Below, piece by piece: positions 53,676 to 63,453 of a stretch of 64,000 nt of DNA (position 1 is its first letter; every line of letters begins with the position of its first letter). The position numbers were made by a program, and so were the translations under genes. The stretch is from Myroides oncorhynchi (GTDB lineage Bacteria; Bacteroidota; Bacteroidia; Flavobacteriales; Flavobacteriaceae). The notes under the pieces are model-generated. The model was not told where the DNA came from. It was given only the letters and a program-made list of their open reading frames with translations, and made no database searches. The stretch spans positions 649,501-713,500 of the forward strand of contig NZ_JAJJMP010000001.1 of NCBI RefSeq assembly GCF_020905415.1, in the 5' to 3' direction.

Positions 53676-54674
53676 TTATAATCTGTGAGGTATAAAAGGA
53701 TAGTTCTCTTGTTCGTATACTACATCGTACATTACGTTTTGATCAGGGAATGGAGATTCTTCAGCGAATTTCTCACACTCAGCTACGTGATCTTTTACTC
53801 TTTGATCCATTGCTTCGATCTCTGCCTCTGTAGCATATCCTTTTTCTCTAATTACGTCTAATACTTGCGTAATAGGATCTATTTTTTTGTACTCTTCTAC
53901 TTCCTCTTTAGTACGGTAGTGTTGAGCATCTGACATAGAGTGACCTCTATATCTATATGTTTTCATCTCTAAGAAAGTAGGTCCATCTCCACGACGAGCT
54001 CTTTCGATAGCCTCGTACATAGCCTCAGCTACTTTAATAGGGTTCATACCATCTACAGGTCCACTAGGCATTTCGTATCCTAATCCTAATTTCCAGATAT
54101 CAGTATGGTTAGCTGTACGCTCTACTGAAGTACCCATAGCATATCCATTGTTCTCAACGATAAATACTACTGGTAGTTTCCAGTTCATCGCCATATTGAA
54201 TGTCTCGTGAAGAGATCCTTGACGAGCTGCTCCGTCACCGAAGTAACACATAGTCACAGCCTGTCTATCAAAAAACTTATCAGCAAATGCTAATCCAGCT
54301 CCTACAGGAATCTGTCCACCTACGATACCGTGACCTCCATAGAAACGGTGCTCTTTAGAAAAAATGTGCATAGATCCACCTAAACCTTGAGATGTACCCG
54401 TAGCTTTTCCTAATAACTCAGCCATAATACGCTTAGGATCTACTCCTAATCCGATAGGCTGAACGTGATTTCTATATGCTGTAATCATCTTGTCTTTAGA
54501 CATGTCCATTGCATGTAAAGCTCCAGCCAATACTGCTTCCTGCCCATTATATAAATGCAAGAATCCTCTCACCTTTTGTTGAATATATAAAGCAGCAAGC
54601 TTATCTTCAAACTTTCTCCAAAATAGCATGTCTTCATACCACTTTAGATAAACTTCTTTTGTAATTTCTCTCAT
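53676..54674 (-). CDS. pdhA: Pyruvate dehydrogenase E1 alpha subunit
   Basis: 332-aa thiamine-diphosphate enzyme subunit. The TPP-Mg motif is GDGAARQG from residue 146, ending with the Asn-Asn of ENNGYAMG at 175-176. Decarboxylates pyruvate with the E1 beta subunit, which is not encoded next to it in this window. First gene of the operon, with a perfect -7 box upstream and two small hairpins in its leader. Confidence 0.97.
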   Translation of the reverse strand: MREITKEVYLKWYEDMLFWRKFEDKLAALYIQQKVRGFLHLYNGQEAVLAGALHAMDMSKDKMITAYRNHVQPIGLGVDPKRIMAELLGKATGTSQGLGGSMHIFSKEHRFYGGHGIVGGQIPVGAGLAFADKFFDRQAVTMCYFGDGAARQGSLHETFNMAMNWKLPVVFIVENNGYAMGTSVERTANHTDIWKLGLGYEMPSGPVDGMNPIKVAEAMYEAIERARRGDGPTFLEMKTYRYRGHSMSDAQHYRTKEEVEEYKKIDPITQVLDVIREKGYATEAEIEAMDQRVKDHVAECEKFAEESPFPDQNVMYDVVYEQENYPFIPHRL

Positions 54675-54694
54675 ATGACTTTACTTTTCATAAA

Positions 54695-54745
54695 CGGTCT
54701 TCCGTTTAAAATACAGACTTTCTCATTTAACCACACTAATTGTGG
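54695..54745 (-). promoter_or_regulatory. Leader hairpins of pdhA
   Basis: Two short palindromes: AAACGG-tctt-CCGTTT near 54697-54712 and CCACA-ctaat-TGTGG at 54731-54745, the latter close to the predicted start of transcription. Possible operator sites; not tied to a known regulator. Confidence 0.3.
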
Positions 54746-54750
54746 AGAAG

Positions 54751-54758
54751 CAAAAATA
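54751..54758 (-). promoter_or_regulatory. -7 box of pdhA
   Basis: TATTTTTG on the minus strand, a perfect TAnnTTTG, giving a leader of about 70 nt. Confidence 0.45.
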
Positions 54759-55902
54759 ATATATCTACGTTAGACTGAAAAATTTATTTGAAGTATTTTA
54801 GATTTGATAAGTATTTAGATAATTAATTTAACAATACCTTATAATTAGACACTTTAATTAAACATCTAATTTTTACTTTCTAAACCTAAATAACCAAATA
54901 TTGCTTTTTAAAAGTACTATAACATTTAAACGATCATTATTATCTTGCTCATTTAAAAAGTCATACACCTTAAAAACATCACTTACACGGACAATAATTG
55001 TCTGAATTCTAGGTTAACTCTTCTCTCTAACCACTTGCGTTATTAATACTAAGAGAATTATACTCCAAATCACATTTACATAAATTCATTCCCCAAATCT
55101 CACCTTATTACTTAGGCTCTTGTAGTATTACAGTCAATAAAGTAGTAGAACTATTCTTTATTTAGCTAATAAATTCTACTATCTCTGAAGAATAAACATT
55201 CTTAATTCATCAAGCTAATACAATCTACAATCCACCCCTATAACACTCAATACTAAACTCTTCTTTAATATTTTAACCTATTATTTTACTTTTCCACTCC
55301 CTTCCACTTCTAAAAAATCCTTTTTAGAAGTATTTATTCCCTTGTTTTTATCTTCAAATACCCCTCTAGGCTCTTTAGCAGGTTCAGATCTAAAAAATAA
55401 CTTCAGTTTTTATTTTAGAACCAAAACTACAATAAACTAATAATCAATATATTACAATAAAAAACTGATTTATTGAAATACATCTAACACCCTATTACCC
55501 CAGTATATAAGCGTCTTCTTACCCTATCCTAGGACAATTATAGGAGAATAACAGGGGATATAGATTCTTTCTCCAAGAATTCAGCTTTCAATCTACTGTT
55601 ATTCTCCTCCTATGCTTCTTTCGTTTTAGATACAATTATCAACAGTATAAGAGGAAATACGACGAAATAACAAATTATTTCAGCCTTTTACCACTCTTAA
55701 TAAGTTCGAATTCAGCCATCAAGACAGTGTCACTAAGGGCTGAACAGCCTATGAATTTCGCTTACTACTTATGTACTAGGTATGCTGATTTTTTTATATT
55801 ACAAATACAGAAAACAACCATCTCATACACAATACCATACATTAGATAGCAGTGAATTAATCCTAAAACACAAAAAAACTAAAACACAAAAAAACATAAG
55901 TT

Positions 55903-57030
55903 ATGGCAGAAATCAAACAGAGTATACTAGGTCCAGTAAATGGCAAAGTAGGAACTGTACTTGGAGTAATGTGGAGAGGAATAAATTACATCCATGCTAA
56001 ACCACACAAATCAAGCAAAAACCCAACAATGAAGCAATTGCTTCAATGGGATAAAATGAGCTTAGTCTCTACATTTGCTAGTAAGTTTAGGGAATTCGTC
56101 AATGCGAATTGCCCGTCTGTGCTGAAGGGTAAAAAATGGATAGCAGGTAAGGAACAGATGATCTCTAGGTTAATGACTCAAGGCATTGGCTTAAGCAATG
56201 GAGAACAACATATCAAAGTAGAAGAAGCTTTATTATCTATCGGAAACCTTGCTCCTGCTGTAATCAAGAAGATCAATCGACTAAAAACAGGCAAGTTTAA
56301 AGTGCAATGGGAAAATGGGTTGATTAACGCCCTAACGCTTAATACTGATCAACTGACGATGATGCTGTATAACGAGACATTAGACCAGTTCATAGCTATC
56401 TCTAATGTAGGAAATCGCATAGATAAGTACGCTCACTTCAGTATACCTACTAATTGGGATGAGAGTACTGTTTATTTCTGGAGTATGTGGAAAGCGGCTG
56501 ATGGTAGTGTCAACAGTAGAAGCTGCTTTCATGGAATCATAGAGTTAGAGAACGGGGATCAAAACGCTGAAAACGGGAAACTGAAAGCAGGAAACGGGGA
56601 TCAAGAAACAGAAAAAACTAAACCACACAATACACATCAAGTAGAGATGCAATACATGGTATCTAACACAGAACAAGAAAACGAGAATCAAGAAGTAACG
56701 GAAGTTATCCCTATCGAACAAGCACGAGTAATAGCCTTAAAAAAGTATCTAGAAGAAGTGAATACTCCTATAGAAGGGGAAACTACCCCACCTTTAAACC
56801 AGAATAATAAAGAAAGGGAAACTACCCCGCCTTTCAGGCACCCCTTCAAAGAAGGGGAATTGAAGAGGTGGACTCCACCTGGCTATATACGCAAAGTGAA
56901 TAAAGACATTATCAAACAGTCTAAAAACACGAAATCCAAGGTACATACTGATCAATCTAATGAAGGAGTGATAGAAGAAGAGCAATCAATACTAAAGGTT
57001 TTAAACATTATGGAGGAAAAGAGAGAATGA
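55903..57030 (+). CDS. DUF6266 family protein with repeat-rich C-terminal tail
   Basis: 375 aa. Residues 1-210 match the DUF6266 family (MAEIKQSILGPVNGKVGTVL, then WRGINYIHAKPHKS), which is common in Bacteroidota; function unknown. From about 213 the sequence becomes low-complexity: a Glu/Asn/Gly-rich tandem run (ENGDQNAENGK, GNGDQE) and, from 291 to 326, an in-frame copy of a REP-like palindromic DNA repeat (TTPPL, TTPPFRHPFKEGE). The tail could therefore come from repeat insertion. No signal peptide or membrane helix. Stands alone behind 1.2 kb of non-coding DNA. Confidence 0.8.
   Translation: MAEIKQSILGPVNGKVGTVLGVMWRGINYIHAKPHKSSKNPTMKQLLQWDKMSLVSTFASKFREFVNANCPSVLKGKKWIAGKEQMISRLMTQGIGLSNGEQHIKVEEALLSIGNLAPAVIKKINRLKTGKFKVQWENGLINALTLNTDQLTMMLYNETLDQFIAISNVGNRIDKYAHFSIPTNWDESTVYFWSMWKAADGSVNSRSCFHGIIELENGDQNAENGKLKAGNGDQETEKTKPHNTHQVEMQYMVSNTEQENENQEVTEVIPIEQARVIALKKYLEEVNTPIEGETTPPLNQNNKERETTPPFRHPFKEGELKRWTPPGYIRKVNKDIIKQSKNTKSKVHTDQSNEGVIEEEQSILKVLNIMEEKRE
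56773..56880. repeat. REP-like palindromic repeats read in frame
   Basis: Two near-direct units, each GAA(G/A)GGGAAACTACCCC followed by GCC/ACC-type bases, then the hairpin CCCCTTC-aaa-GAAGGGG (56841-56857) and the palindrome AGGTGGA-c-TCCACCT (56866-56880). This looks like the intergenic REP/ERIC-type repeats of flavobacteria but lies inside a coding frame without breaking it. Confidence 0.6.
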
Positions 57031-57431
57031 GTTAGTATAGTTATAATCTAGATTAGTTTTGGGTTGTTTTAATACTGTCAACTCTCTTAATATTTCTCAG
57101 CAAGACTCTCTTTCTCAATGTAAGGGAGGATACACTAATTGCCTAAACTCAAAAATAAGGAGCTAATCTCTAACTAATAACATAAAAAAAGGAGCTCACT
57201 TACGCAAACTCCTTTCAAACATTATAAACTATATAATTCACTAAACTCCTCGTAAATAGCCTTTCACTTCTCAAATAGAATAAAAAACTACAGAGGGGTA
57301 AAACAAATACAAATGAACTATCAATTCTATCTGATTTAAATCAGGTACACTACTATTTTTACTCCTTTAGTATTCAGTGCTGAAATAATTGACAGCTTTA
57401 AAAACTCGTATTAAATATTAATAATAACCTA
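57031..57431. other. Gap between DUF6266 and susD genes
   Basis: 401 bp. It contains a minus-strand terminator hairpin (57184-57216) and nothing else recognisable. Confidence 0.4.
57184..57216 (-). terminator. Terminator of the susC-susD operon
   Basis: AAAGGAG...CTCCTTT stem with a seven-T run on the minus strand, about 215 bp beyond the susD stop. Confidence 0.6.
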
Positions 57432-58883
57432 TTATTTGCTTTGCCACCACATCTTATAATTAATATTATCTCCTCCCATCTCTGCTACTTTTTTATCATA
57501 GTTACCTTTATTCTGAGTACGTATATTGATCGGATATGGAAATCTATTAGGCATATTCCCATCGTTTAGCATTGACTCTGTCTTGGGTAGTTTAGGATAT
57601 CCTGTACGCTTATATTCGAACCACTGCTGATAATCGTTCATATACAATGCATAATATTTCTGTAGCATAATACGCTCTAATGTACCGTTATACCTAGTAC
57701 TTTCTAAAGCAAAATAATTAGCTGGCATCTCTAATCCCTTAGATGTAATAGCCTCTTTCACCGCCTGCTCATAATAGCCTTTTGCATCTGACAAATACCC
57801 TTTCTGAGCTAACTCTGCCTTTATAAATAATACTTCAGCATACGTCAGTATAGGTGCTTCTGTAGGATTAGCTGCCATAACATTATTCAATGTAGATGCT
57901 TCATAATCAAACTGTGAATCCGAACCATCATAAGCACTAGGTATTCCCTTATACCCTATATATATTTTCTTCTTTCCTTCTACTCTGTAGGCTTCTGTTG
58001 CATATAAAGGAAGTCTCGGATCTTTAAAATCATTTAAGTTATCAATAAAGAAAGAAGCCATCTTACGACTTAATGTAAAATCTTGAATACGACTCCATGG
58101 AGATATATTAGGCGTCACACCTGTTATCTTTAAGTTAGCCTGTGACTTCACATCATTAATAATAGGATACTTATCTGGATCGCTAAGTATCGTCAGCATA
58201 CGTTGATATGCATTCTTATTTTCTTTATTTGATATTCTCAGCAATAAACGCAAATGCAAGCTATTCGCAAACTTTTGCCAATCAGCCCAATATGTCTTTG
58301 AGTCTATGTATAAAATATCAGGGTTATATAATAGCTTTCTATTTAGATCATATAGGCTATTCGCTCTTTCTAAGTCAGCTAAAAGGCTGTCGTAGATCTT
58401 CTCTTGTGAATCAAATTCTGGGTAGAGGATTTTCTCTTCTCCCTTAGAAGCGTCAAAATAAGGTACATCACCAAACAAATCTGTTAAGTTAGAGGTAATC
58501 CACGCTTTTAGAGTTAGAGCCATCGCTTCATAGTTAGGATCTGCTACTTTCACAGCTTCATACTCCATATCTCTAGCATTCTTTAACCATCTGTAGTAGG
58601 CATTCCACGATGACGCTCCTACATCATCACTTAAATCATAACGTTGCATACCTGGTACATCACTATGATAAACTACGATATCTTGCATTAAATGATTGTT
58701 ATGAGACCAACTGCGGTACATATTATGACTAGCCATCTCATAGATGATAGGATTTAATAACGTAGCTGGACTAATCTGTTGTAAACGGTTAGGATCAATA
58801 TTCTTCTCTTCAAAATCAGAAGTACAACTCACTGTCAACAATACTGTTGCTGATAATCCTAAAAATATATTTTTGATTTTCAT
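57432..58883 (-). CDS. SusD/RagB family nutrient-binding lipoprotein
   Basis: 483 aa, lipobox Cys20 (LLTVSC) followed by acidic residues that fit surface export of flavobacterial lipoproteins. The body is mostly helical and matches the SusD-like 2 group (NLTDLFGDVPYFDAS, IYDSLLADLERA, TYAEVLFIKAELAQKG). It forms the lid over the SusC-like pore and binds an oligosaccharide or peptide. Directly follows the susC gene by 17 bp. No glycoside hydrolase or peptidase gene is linked, so the substrate is unknown. Confidence 0.93.
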   Translation of the reverse strand: MKIKNIFLGLSATVLLTVSCTSDFEEKNIDPNRLQQISPATLLNPIIYEMASHNMYRSWSHNNHLMQDIVVYHSDVPGMQRYDLSDDVGASSWNAYYRWLKNARDMEYEAVKVADPNYEAMALTLKAWITSNLTDLFGDVPYFDASKGEEKILYPEFDSQEKIYDSLLADLERANSLYDLNRKLLYNPDILYIDSKTYWADWQKFANSLHLRLLLRISNKENKNAYQRMLTILSDPDKYPIINDVKSQANLKITGVTPNISPWSRIQDFTLSRKMASFFIDNLNDFKDPRLPLYATEAYRVEGKKKIYIGYKGIPSAYDGSDSQFDYEASTLNNVMAANPTEAPILTYAEVLFIKAELAQKGYLSDAKGYYEQAVKEAITSKGLEMPANYFALESTRYNGTLERIMLQKYYALYMNDYQQWFEYKRTGYPKLPKTESMLNDGNMPNRFPYPINIRTQNKGNYDKKVAEMGGDNINYKMWWQSK

Positions 58884-58900
58884 CTGTCGTTTTCTTAATA

Positions 58901-61900
58901 TTAGATATCTAGTTTAATACTAAAGCCGTAAGTAGCTGCTGATGGCATCTGTCCCATCTCTACTCCTGGCATCATAGAACCTCCATTTAAGGCTGCTGTC
59001 TCTGGATCAAACAACGGGAAGTTTGATAACATCGCTAGGTTACGTCCATATACAGATACACTTAGTTTCTTCAGACGTAGTTTATTTAGTATCTGCTTAG
59101 AGAAATTATATTCGAAGCTTACTTCTCTCAATTTGATATACGAAGCATCGAATGTATTAGACTCTAGATTAGCTCTTCTATAGTATTCTTTATAGTAACT
59201 TGCAGGATCTACCTTAGTCGTATTAGGAGAGAATGTTCCATCTCCATTTCTCACTACTCCATCTCCTATGATATAACCTTGTTCTCTACCGTATAAGGTA
59301 TGTTCTAGTTTACCCTGTTCACTCATCTTATGATGAGACTGTGAATACACATTACCGCCATACTGTCCATCTATCGTAAAACTGAACTTAAATCCTTTAT
59401 ATTTAAATGTATTGGTCCATCCCATCGTCCAGTCTGCATAAGCACTACCGATATATTCTATTTCTTTAGATTGTTCTGGAAGTCCTTTATCTGTATATAC
59501 GATTTGCCCTTGATCATCTCTCACAAATTTATATCCGTATAAATCTCCTGTAGTACCTCCTACTTTAGCTATAATAGATGCTGTACCAGATGTAGCTAAT
59601 ACTTGTTGATCTCCTCCTTCGAACTCTTCTGCAAGGCTTAAGATTTTATTCTTGTTCTTAGCCCAGTTCACTGAAGTGTTCCAAGAGAAATTTTTGGTCT
59701 TAATAGGTGTACCACTTAACATTAGTTCAATACCTCTATTGCGGACATCTCCTCCATTAATTACAGCCTTATTGTATCCTGTTACATAATTTAATGGTAC
59801 GGTAATAATTTGATTTTTTGTATTAGTTTCATAGACCGTCACATCAAGACCTAATCTATTACCAAACATTTTGTGCTCATACCCGATCTCAAACGAATTA
59901 GTTCCTTCTGGTTTTAGTTCTCCATTATGTAAAGTCGTAGCAGACGTAGCAGAACTCGCGAATGCACTATTAGAGTAATACTTCAACGTTTGATATGGTT
60001 TAGTACCATTACCTACTTTTGCTATAGACACTCTTAATTTAGAATAATCAATACTGGCTGGCATTCTAAAGATATCATTTAATACAAAACTTGCATTTAA
60101 TGAAGAGTATAAAAATGACCAATTCATCTGAGGTAATGTACTCGACCAGTCATTTCGAATAGTTCCATCTAAGAACACCATATTTTTATACCCAACTGAA
60201 GCCATTCCATAGATAGAATTCACTTTATAGTCATCATCTAGAACTTCTGTGATAGGATTATTAATCCCGTTCGATAACATATATACACCAGGCGTAACTA
60301 GTCCATCTACATAAGATGTCACACTGTGATATTTAGAATCAAGCATATTCCCTCCTATAGATCCACTATATGTAAATATATCTGAGTCATTATCTGTATA
60401 GGTTAATAAGACATCCGTGTTGATCTCTTGGAAGTTAATCTGCTGTGTTCTAAAGTAACCTTTACCGAACTTAGTTGTGCTATAAGGTCTACGTTGTTCG
60501 CGTTTATCATTACGAGAGTTCAGCGCAGCACGTAACATTAATTTTAATTTAGGTGCAAGAGTAATATCAGTCGATAGGCTTCCTGTTATAGTGTTTGTAT
60601 TTACTGGATTAGTCGTCTCATAAGCGATTAGATAAGGATTCTCTATATATGAGCTAAACGGATGAATCTGTTGAGTCTGGTTATAATCTTTTTTCCAGAT
60701 AGGTCTATACCATTCTAAGTCAACATTAGGATTCTGAAAGATCATAAAATATCCTATCGTATGGTTACCATATCCTGTACCTGGTAGGTTATCACTCTTT
60801 CTGTTTGTATAACTAACATTAGCGTTTAAAGTAACTGCATCTGAGATATTATACTTAGCCTTAGTAGACAGCGTAGTTCTATCAAACCCTGTGTTAGGCA
60901 TAATCCACTCATTCTTAGAGTGCGTTATCGTAGTTCTAATATCACCTTTATCACTTCCTCCTGATAAACCTAAAGTATTAGTGGTAGTTATACCTGTACG
61001 CCAAAAGTCCTTTATATTATTTTCATACGGTCTCCACAAGGTTCTTTCCGTACCTTGAGTTTCTGTTGTAGGATCGTACTGATAATAATATTGTCCTTCG
61101 AACTTAGGTCCGAATGCACTACTCGTACTTCCGGTATTTGCACCATCATCTGATAAACCAAAAGAATAATATGGGTTACCATCCTTGTCAAAGCTATTTC
61201 CACTACCTTGACCATATTCATATTGGTATTTTGGCCATCTCTGAATCACATCAAAACTAACATTAGAATTAAATGAAATACCTAATCCTTTGTCTTTTTT
61301 TCCAGATTTAGTAGTTATCATTAATACTCCATTACTCGCTCTAGAACCATATAATGCTGCTGCACCAGGCCCTTTAAGCACAGAGATACTCTCTATGTCA
61401 TCAGGATTTATATCAGCTATACCATTACCATAATCTACAGGAGCATCAGTACCTATATAAGAATCACCTGCTCCACTGCTCCACAAAGTACTATTGACGA
61501 TCACACCATCTACCACCACTAATGCCCCATTAGCATCAGCATTTAATGATCGATCTCCACGTAGTTTAATTTGTGTCGAATTCATTGGTCCAGAACTAGC
61601 AGAGGTCATAGTCATTCCAGCCACTTTTCCTTTTAATGCATCTGACCACGTATTAGAACGAGTATTGTCTAATTGTTCACTGTTTAAAGTCTGTTGAGAA
61701 AATCCCAATTGTTTCTCTTCTCTTTTAATACCTAAAGCAGTTACTACAACTTCGTTAAGCATACTACTAGACTCTACTAAAGTCACATTCACAAAGTCTC
61801 CTTTAGTAACAATCATTTTCTTCTCTTCAAAACCCATAAAAGAAATGATGATTTCTCCTTTTAAGAAAGTATCAGGCACAGATAGTGTAAAGTTACCATC

Positions 61901-62149
61901 TAGATCAGTCGATGTGATATGCTTAGATCCAGACAGCTGAACCACTGCACCAGGTAAAGTCAATCCAAGGTTGTCAATTACTTTTCCCTTTACAATCGAG
62001 CCACTACTTTGCTCTGAAGAAGATTTAGTAGTCATACTATCTAATGCATCAGTTGAAACATTAGAAGCGAATAATGAATTTGATTGTAGCAATAAAACAC
62101 TTCCTATAATCAAACAAATTTGATGACAATTACGTCTAACTTTTTTCAT
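58901..62149 (-). CDS. SusC/RagA TonB-dependent outer-membrane transporter
   Basis: 1082 aa. Signal peptide (residues 1-29), a CarboxypepD_reg-like domain (about 50-130, VKGKVIDNLGLTLPGAVV), the plug domain beginning near VVVTALGIKREEK and containing SVLKGPGAAALYGSRASNG, then a beta-barrel ending in ATYGFSIKLDI. Energised by TonB-ExbBD, it imports nutrients held by its SusD partner. First gene of a two-gene operon. Promoter not recognised. Confidence 0.96.
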   Translation of the reverse strand: MKKVRRNCHQICLIIGSVLLLQSNSLFASNVSTDALDSMTTKSSSEQSSGSIVKGKVIDNLGLTLPGAVVQLSGSKHITSTDLDGNFTLSVPDTFLKGEIIISFMGFEEKKMIVTKGDFVNVTLVESSSMLNEVVVTALGIKREEKQLGFSQQTLNSEQLDNTRSNTWSDALKGKVAGMTMTSASSGPMNSTQIKLRGDRSLNADANGALVVVDGVIVNSTLWSSGAGDSYIGTDAPVDYGNGIADINPDDIESISVLKGPGAAALYGSRASNGVLMITTKSGKKDKGLGISFNSNVSFDVIQRWPKYQYEYGQGSGNSFDKDGNPYYSFGLSDDGANTGSTSSAFGPKFEGQYYYQYDPTTETQGTERTLWRPYENNIKDFWRTGITTTNTLGLSGGSDKGDIRTTITHSKNEWIMPNTGFDRTTLSTKAKYNISDAVTLNANVSYTNRKSDNLPGTGYGNHTIGYFMIFQNPNVDLEWYRPIWKKDYNQTQQIHPFSSYIENPYLIAYETTNPVNTNTITGSLSTDITLAPKLKLMLRAALNSRNDKREQRRPYSTTKFGKGYFRTQQINFQEINTDVLLTYTDNDSDIFTYSGSIGGNMLDSKYHSVTSYVDGLVTPGVYMLSNGINNPITEVLDDDYKVNSIYGMASVGYKNMVFLDGTIRNDWSSTLPQMNWSFLYSSLNASFVLNDIFRMPASIDYSKLRVSIAKVGNGTKPYQTLKYYSNSAFASSATSATTLHNGELKPEGTNSFEIGYEHKMFGNRLGLDVTVYETNTKNQIITVPLNYVTGYNKAVINGGDVRNRGIELMLSGTPIKTKNFSWNTSVNWAKNKNKILSLAEEFEGGDQQVLATSGTASIIAKVGGTTGDLYGYKFVRDDQGQIVYTDKGLPEQSKEIEYIGSAYADWTMGWTNTFKYKGFKFSFTIDGQYGGNVYSQSHHKMSEQGKLEHTLYGREQGYIIGDGVVRNGDGTFSPNTTKVDPASYYKEYYRRANLESNTFDASYIKLREVSFEYNFSKQILNKLRLKKLSVSVYGRNLAMLSNFPLFDPETAALNGGSMMPGVEMGQMPSAATYGFSIKLDI

Positions 62150-62360
62150 TACTTAAAATTGTGTTGTTGTTGGTTGTACTAAATACCTCACTTAATACAG
62201 TCACAAAAGAATGAAATGCCATTAGTAGACACAATGTTTAACGATTACCAAACAGTTAATCATTGTTATATAATTGTAAACAAAAAAATAACTAAATTAT
62301 TTTTTAGTCTAATCTAAATTATTAATTTAGCCACGTCTAATAAAAATAAAACTATAAGTA

Positions 62361-62954
62361 ATGAAATTCAAACTTCCTGATTTGCCATATGATAAAAGTT
62401 CTTTCAATTCTTTTATATCTACTGAGGGATTCGACTATCACTATGGAAAACATCATCAAACGTATGTAAACAATCTTAACCATTTAATAACAAACACAAA
62501 ATGGGAAGATGAATGTTTAGAGAACATTATCACAGGTACTCAAGCAGAAGGAGAAGTAGCTATATTTAACAATGCTGCTCAACATTATAATCATTCTTTT
62601 TTCTGGAAATCCATCACGTCAATCCAAGGTACTCAGCCTAGTGAAGAACTATTAGACATGATAGGAAAACACTTCGGATCACTAGAAGACCTAAAAACGC
62701 AATTCATTGACAAAGCGACTAAATTATTTGGAAGTGGATGGGTCTGGTTAGTATTAACACCAGAAAGTAAGTTGGAGCTTATGAGTCTAAAAGATGCTGA
62801 CACACCACTAGTACATGGCAATACACCATTACTAACTATAGATGTATGGGAACATGCGTACTATATAGATCATAGAAATGCAAGACCGAGCTTTATCCAA
62901 TTATTTTGGAATGCAATCAACTGGGAATTTGTCAATCAAAATTTAGTGAAATGA
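62361..62954 (+). CDS. sodB: Fe-type superoxide dismutase
   Basis: 197-aa Fe/Mn-SOD. Metal ligands: His27 (DYHYGKHH), His78 (QHYNHSFFW), Asp161 and His165 (DVWEHAYYIDH). Gln74 in the AAQHYNH segment and the DADTPL wording indicate the Fe type. No signal peptide, so cytosolic. Its TGA overlaps the ATG of the next gene as ATGA, so the pair is translationally coupled. A TTG-N21-TATTTTTT promoter-like sequence lies upstream. Confidence 0.93.
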   Translation: MKFKLPDLPYDKSSFNSFISTEGFDYHYGKHHQTYVNNLNHLITNTKWEDECLENIITGTQAEGEVAIFNNAAQHYNHSFFWKSITSIQGTQPSEELLDMIGKHFGSLEDLKTQFIDKATKLFGSGWVWLVLTPESKLELMSLKDADTPLVHGNTPLLTIDVWEHAYYIDHRNARPSFIQLFWNAINWEFVNQNLVK

Positions 62955-63319
62955 GTATAGAATGTATTATGCATATAGAGAAAAGCTGTCAACTAAAGCA
63001 AGAACTTGCTAACGAGCAGCAGCAAAAAGGGAATAACGATTTAGCCATTAACTACTATATCGAGGCCATAAGTCGATTAGAAGTATTATGTACTTCTTAC
63101 AAAGCTTATCTAAAAACAGGTCCCATACTCTATCTACAATACATAGATATATCCATTAAGTTAATTACCTTATATAGAAAAGAACAAGAAACTGACAAGT
63201 ATAAAAAATTAGTCTTTAAGCTTAACGCCTATATTGACAATGTAAAAGAGCTTATAAACAAAGATCATGAAATGTCGATTACACTAGCTAACTTCAAACT
63301 TAAGCTTGATAATATTTAA
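62951..63319 (+). CDS. Small protein coupled to superoxide dismutase
   Basis: 122 aa from the ATG at 62951, which overlaps the sodB stop (ATGA). An earlier in-frame Met would run back into sodB and is less likely. The sequence is helical and charged, with repeating heptad-like segments (NDLAINYYIEAISRLEVL, then KYKKLVFKLNAYIDNVKELI), resembling one TPR-type or coiled-coil unit. No family recognised. Coupling suggests a role in SOD production or oxidative stress. Confidence 0.7.
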   Translation: MSIECIMHIEKSCQLKQELANEQQQKGNNDLAINYYIEAISRLEVLCTSYKAYLKTGPILYLQYIDISIKLITLYRKEQETDKYKKLVFKLNAYIDNVKELINKDHEMSITLANFKLKLDNI

Positions 63320-63394
63320 AACTAAAAGAGTTTATTCCATTAATTAGTAAAGCCATAATTCTAAAATGATAAGAATAAAAAACTCTTTTTAAAC

Positions 63395-63427
63395 AAAAAA
63401 GGTCTACATAATGTAGACCTTTTTGTG
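63395..63427. terminator. Bidirectional terminator
   Basis: AAGGTCTACA-taa-TGTAGACCTT with A/T-runs on both sides, between the 122-aa gene and the convergent end of the rpoBC operon. Confidence 0.85.
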
Positions 63428-63453
63428 TTGATTACTCAACGATATTGTTTGAT

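Larger units (their letters stand above)
54675..55902. other. 1.2-kb gene-free block before the DUF6266 gene
   Basis: No convincing gene. It holds the pdhA promoter, a perfect hairpin ACTTCTAAAAA-atcc-TTTTTAGAAGT (55306-55331), and inverted arms AGGAGAATAACAG (55542-55554) and CTGTTATTCTCCT (55596-55608). A stretch at about 55137-55175 resembles the 150-bp repeat 3' end. It may encode an RNA or be remains of genes. Confidence 0.5.

Noticed and set aside
52825-53688. 287-codon ORF on the plus strand opposite the E2 gene
   Set aside because: It is antisense to a confident, conserved gene and its Ala/Ser/Pro-rich translation reflects the linker-rich E2 coding sequence. No independent signal supports it.
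62906-62950. Longer N-terminus for the 122-aa gene
   Set aside because: It would overlap the sodB end in another frame; the ATGA overlap at 62951 is a better start.
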